Shown here one piece after another: positions 61,773 to 64,000 of a stretch of DNA of 64,000 bases. Every line of letters begins with the position of its first letter. Position 1 is the stretch's first letter. Position numbers and translations under genes: made by a program. The stretch lies in NCBI GenBank assembly GCA_015478725.1, contig JADMIG010000004.1, positions 62,001 to 126,000 of the forward strand, given 5' to 3'. Origin of the DNA: Chloroflexota bacterium. Lineage in GTDB: Bacteria; Chloroflexota; Limnocylindria; Limnocylindrales; CSP1-4. Under the pieces are notes generated by a model, which saw only the letters and a program-made list of their open reading frames with translations, searched no databases and was not told the DNA's origin.

Positions 61773-64000
61773 GCTCCCATGTTGCAGGACCGATGCGCGC
61801 GCGGAGGGTCGCTCCGCTCGCTGCGATCCGCGCGGCCATGCGCGCGCGGAGTGCCGGATCCCCTACCACTGCCATCGTCTCCAGCCATCGTACGGTGCCG
61901 TTGATGACCTGGAGGATGGCCTCCGCATCGCCCCGCGCGAACAGAGGCCGATCCAGTACCTCCACGTACACCGGCGAGGTGTGGGACGCCATGCTGGTGT
62001 TGAACGCCGAGTGGATCTCATGGTCGCTGCGCGATCGTGCGGCAACCCACGCCCCGCCGTCGATCTCGATGACGGTCTCGAGGCGGACGTCATCTGTGGC
62101 CTGCGGCGCATCCCGCCGAGCGACCACGCGGCCGTTCACGATCAGCTCTACTGAGCCGATGATCGGCTGTGCGGCGCGCGCGCGGACGTGCGCCTCGAGG
62201 TGTCCGCCGGACGCCGGAAGGGACAGGACGTCGCCGGGCTCGTGCCCGTCGACGGACAGCTCGATTACCGGTCCGGATGTGGCGAACGTCCGGCCTGCGC
62301 GCACGGCGGCGGACCATGCCTCGAATGTCGGGGGCTCGTCCGGATCGAGCCGGGCGTAGGTGCGGACCGCGCCCACCGGTACCTCAGCGGACATCTTGTC
62401 GGTGCCGCCCAGGACCGGCACCCGGTAGCCGCAGTTGAGGAATCGGTACCACTCGAGGATCGACGGATTATCGAGACCCGGGGCGAAGCACTGCATCTCG
62501 ATGGCGTCGATCCGTCCGGCGACGATGCCGGCAGCGATCTCAGCAAAGGGCAGCGGAAAATGCGCCCCGACGACGAGACCGCCCTCGGCGTGGCAGCGAT
62601 CGGCCCAGTCGCTCAGGAGCTCCGTGATCGCCCCGCCGATGCGACCTTCGGGGGCGCCGCCCGCAGCCAGCGGTACGACCGGGTGCCTCGCCCCGAGCAG
62701 CGCCAGGTGACCGAGCATGTTCTGGCGGTTCTCCGTCCCGACGAACACCATGTGGCGACCGCTCGGATCCTTCTGCGAGCCCCAGGGCAGGTCCGGGATG
62801 CTCGTGAACTCGTCACCCAGTTGCGTCGCAAGCACATGGACGAACGTCAGGTCCTCCGCCGCCGCCTGGAGTAGTGCGGTCGAAGGGGCCAGGAAATGGA
62901 CGTGCGAGTCCGACGAACGCCAGCCTGCGGCGCGCAGGTCGATCGGCCGATCGAGCGCGATGACGAGGTCACGGGTGTCGGGACCCACCACCACCGACTT
63001 CCGCACGGGCCGGTGATCGAATCCCTTCACGACTTCGACCGTCACGCCCCCGATCGGGAGGTCGATCTGGAACGTGCCCGGGACATACGCATAGGTGTCC
63101 CGACCCAGGATCAGGCCGGCGCCGCTGTCCTCGCAGATGCCCGGGTTGATCTCCTCGCGGTGGCCGAGCGGCGGCAGGTACCGACCATCCGATGCAACGA
63201 ACCTGACCCGGGCCGGCGTCGCCTCATCGTCGACCGACAGGCGGACGTCTACCCGGACAGCCGCACCGGGAAGTGGCTGGATCGTGATCCGGCCGTCAGG
63301 GCTCACCGCCTCGGTATCGAGATCGGCGACCCCGACCGCCCATCCGATGAAGCTGATCCGGGCGTCGGGGGCCACCGTGAGATCCAGGACCGAGCGCGTC
63401 CCGGTGTCGGCCGGGGTCGGCCCACCACGCCTGGCGGCGTTCGGATGTCCCCAGCCGATCGGACCTTCGGCGCGGGTGCTAGCAGGGGGCTCCCGCAGCG
63501 GGCGGGACTGGATAGCCATCCCGAGGTCCACGTCCGGGAGTCCGCGGGCCGGACCCGTGATCAGGAGCTGCCGGCGTGGTGCCAGCACCAGTGGGTCCGC
63601 CGTACCGCGGAACAGGGTCAGCGCTGCGATGACGACGTCCGTGCCCGCCCGCCCATCGCCGAGTGGGACGAGGCGCAGTCTCACGGGCTCCGCATTAGCG
63701 CCCAGCGGTATCGCGTGGAGCCAGTAGGTAGCGTCATCACGGGCGGTCGGGACGAAGTCGGCGACCCCAGTCTGGGCCGCTCCCCACGAACCGGGAAGCA
63801 TCGTTAGTGCCCCTGCGTGGCCGGCCGGGGCGTAGCGGCCGGGCGACTGGCGTGGGTGCGGCCCTCGCCAGTTGATCGTCTCGTCGGAGCGATGGCCGAT
63901 AGCGGCGAAGGGCAGGAAACCCCACCCGATGATCCCGTCGGCGATCTCGAATCGCCGACGCACGTCCACCACCCGGGTGTCACCGTCGGCGAAGGTGATC
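61765..64000 (-). CDS. CehA/McbA-like PHP-fold metallohydrolase, N-terminus outside window
   Basis: The frame is open to the window edge, so at least ~744 residues are encoded and the start is missing. The N-terminal and middle parts are beta-rich (LDLTVAPDARISFIGWAVGV, IPIGG-type Ig-like strands). A PHP-like catalytic region follows: GWRSSDSHVHFLAP (HxH), VGAHFPLPFAEIAAG and a late GTDKMSAEVPVG. This order matches CehA/McbA-family hydrolases, which cleave carbamates or phosphoesters. It is coupled to the isomerase downstream. Confidence 0.75.
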   Translation of the reverse strand, partial: ITFADGDTRVVDVRRRFEIADGIIGWGFLPFAAIGHRSDETINWRGPHPRQSPGRYAPAGHAGALTMLPGSWGAAQTGVADFVPTARDDATYWLHAIPLGANAEPVRLRLVPLGDGRAGTDVVIAALTLFRGTADPLVLAPRRQLLITGPARGLPDVDLGMAIQSRPLREPPASTRAEGPIGWGHPNAARRGGPTPADTGTRSVLDLTVAPDARISFIGWAVGVADLDTEAVSPDGRITIQPLPGAAVRVDVRLSVDDEATPARVRFVASDGRYLPPLGHREEINPGICEDSGAGLILGRDTYAYVPGTFQIDLPIGGVTVEVVKGFDHRPVRKSVVVGPDTRDLVIALDRPIDLRAAGWRSSDSHVHFLAPSTALLQAAAEDLTFVHVLATQLGDEFTSIPDLPWGSQKDPSGRHMVFVGTENRQNMLGHLALLGARHPVVPLAAGGAPEGRIGGAITELLSDWADRCHAEGGLVVGAHFPLPFAEIAAGIVAGRIDAIEMQCFAPGLDNPSILEWYRFLNCGYRVPVLGGTDKMSAEVPVGAVRTYARLDPDEPPTFEAWSAAVRAGRTFATSGPVIELSVDGHEPGDVLSLPASGGHLEAHVRARAAQPIIGSVELIVNGRVVARRDAPQATDDVRLETVIEIDGGAWVAARSRSDHEIHSAFNTSMASHTSPVYVEVLDRPLFARGDAEAILQVINGTVRWLETMAVVGDPALRARMAARIAASGATLRARIGPATWEHA

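Overview
The window is a high-GC bacterial chromosome segment with dense, translationally coupled operons (ATGA, GTGA and TGATG overlaps), frequent GTG starts and Ser/Ala/Thr/Pro-rich lipoprotein linkers. It contains two-component, BER glycosylase and glucosyl-3-phosphoglycerate synthase genes next to very many sugar-acid and amidohydrolase genes. This fits an uncultured soil or freshwater Chloroflexota of the Limnocylindria type. That assignment is inference from style only; no rRNA marker is present.

Left part (1-13.8 kb) looks like resident chromosome. It holds two SDR dehydrogenases and a degenerate DNA-ligase-like protein, then a glucosylglycerate-type compatible-solute operon: a GT-A glycosyltransferase, a two-UspA plus GpgS fusion, and a glycerate kinase that runs in frame into a Phd antitoxin. 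A PIN toxin, an endonuclease III-like glycosylase, an OmpR/HisKA two-component pair, a nitrilase-family amidase, a lipoprotein, a MazEF-like pair and a Phd/RelE-like pair follow.

A tRNA-Thr(CGT) gene at 13869-13943 is followed by a region that ends with a 48-bp exact copy of the tRNA 3' part at 58071-58118. This is the classic left and right attachment-site arrangement, and it brackets about 44 kb. Inside, left to right: a PIN-domain operon; a putative defence operon (PglX/Eco57I-type adenine methylase plus a PLD-nuclease/SNF2 helicase) ending in a truncated ubiquitin-like gene fused by rearrangement to a broken luciferase-like monooxygenase gene; a CUT1 sugar ABC transporter; a six-gene 2-oxoacid dehydrogenase/SDR/M20/Gfo-Idh/MBL operon; an enolase-superfamily, regulator, VOC-YCII and RhaM operon; an eight-gene operon of a PotABCD-like ABC transporter with four hydrolases; a divergent GntR regulator; an enolase plus DapA-family operon; a deleted HIBADH pseudogene with isochorismatase, Gfo and LLM genes; and finally a tyrosine integrase facing phage packaging genes (TerL, TerS, ParB-methylase).

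After the right att copy (58.1-64 kb) the chromosome resumes with a Gfo/Idh/MocA oxidoreductase, a cytochrome P450, a convergent sugar isomerase and a large CehA/McbA-like metallohydrolase cut by the window edge.

Functionally the window combines osmolyte synthesis, toxin-antitoxin modules clustered around the tRNA, a candidate anti-phage system, and several uptake-plus-catabolism operons for sugar acids and nitrogenous compounds.
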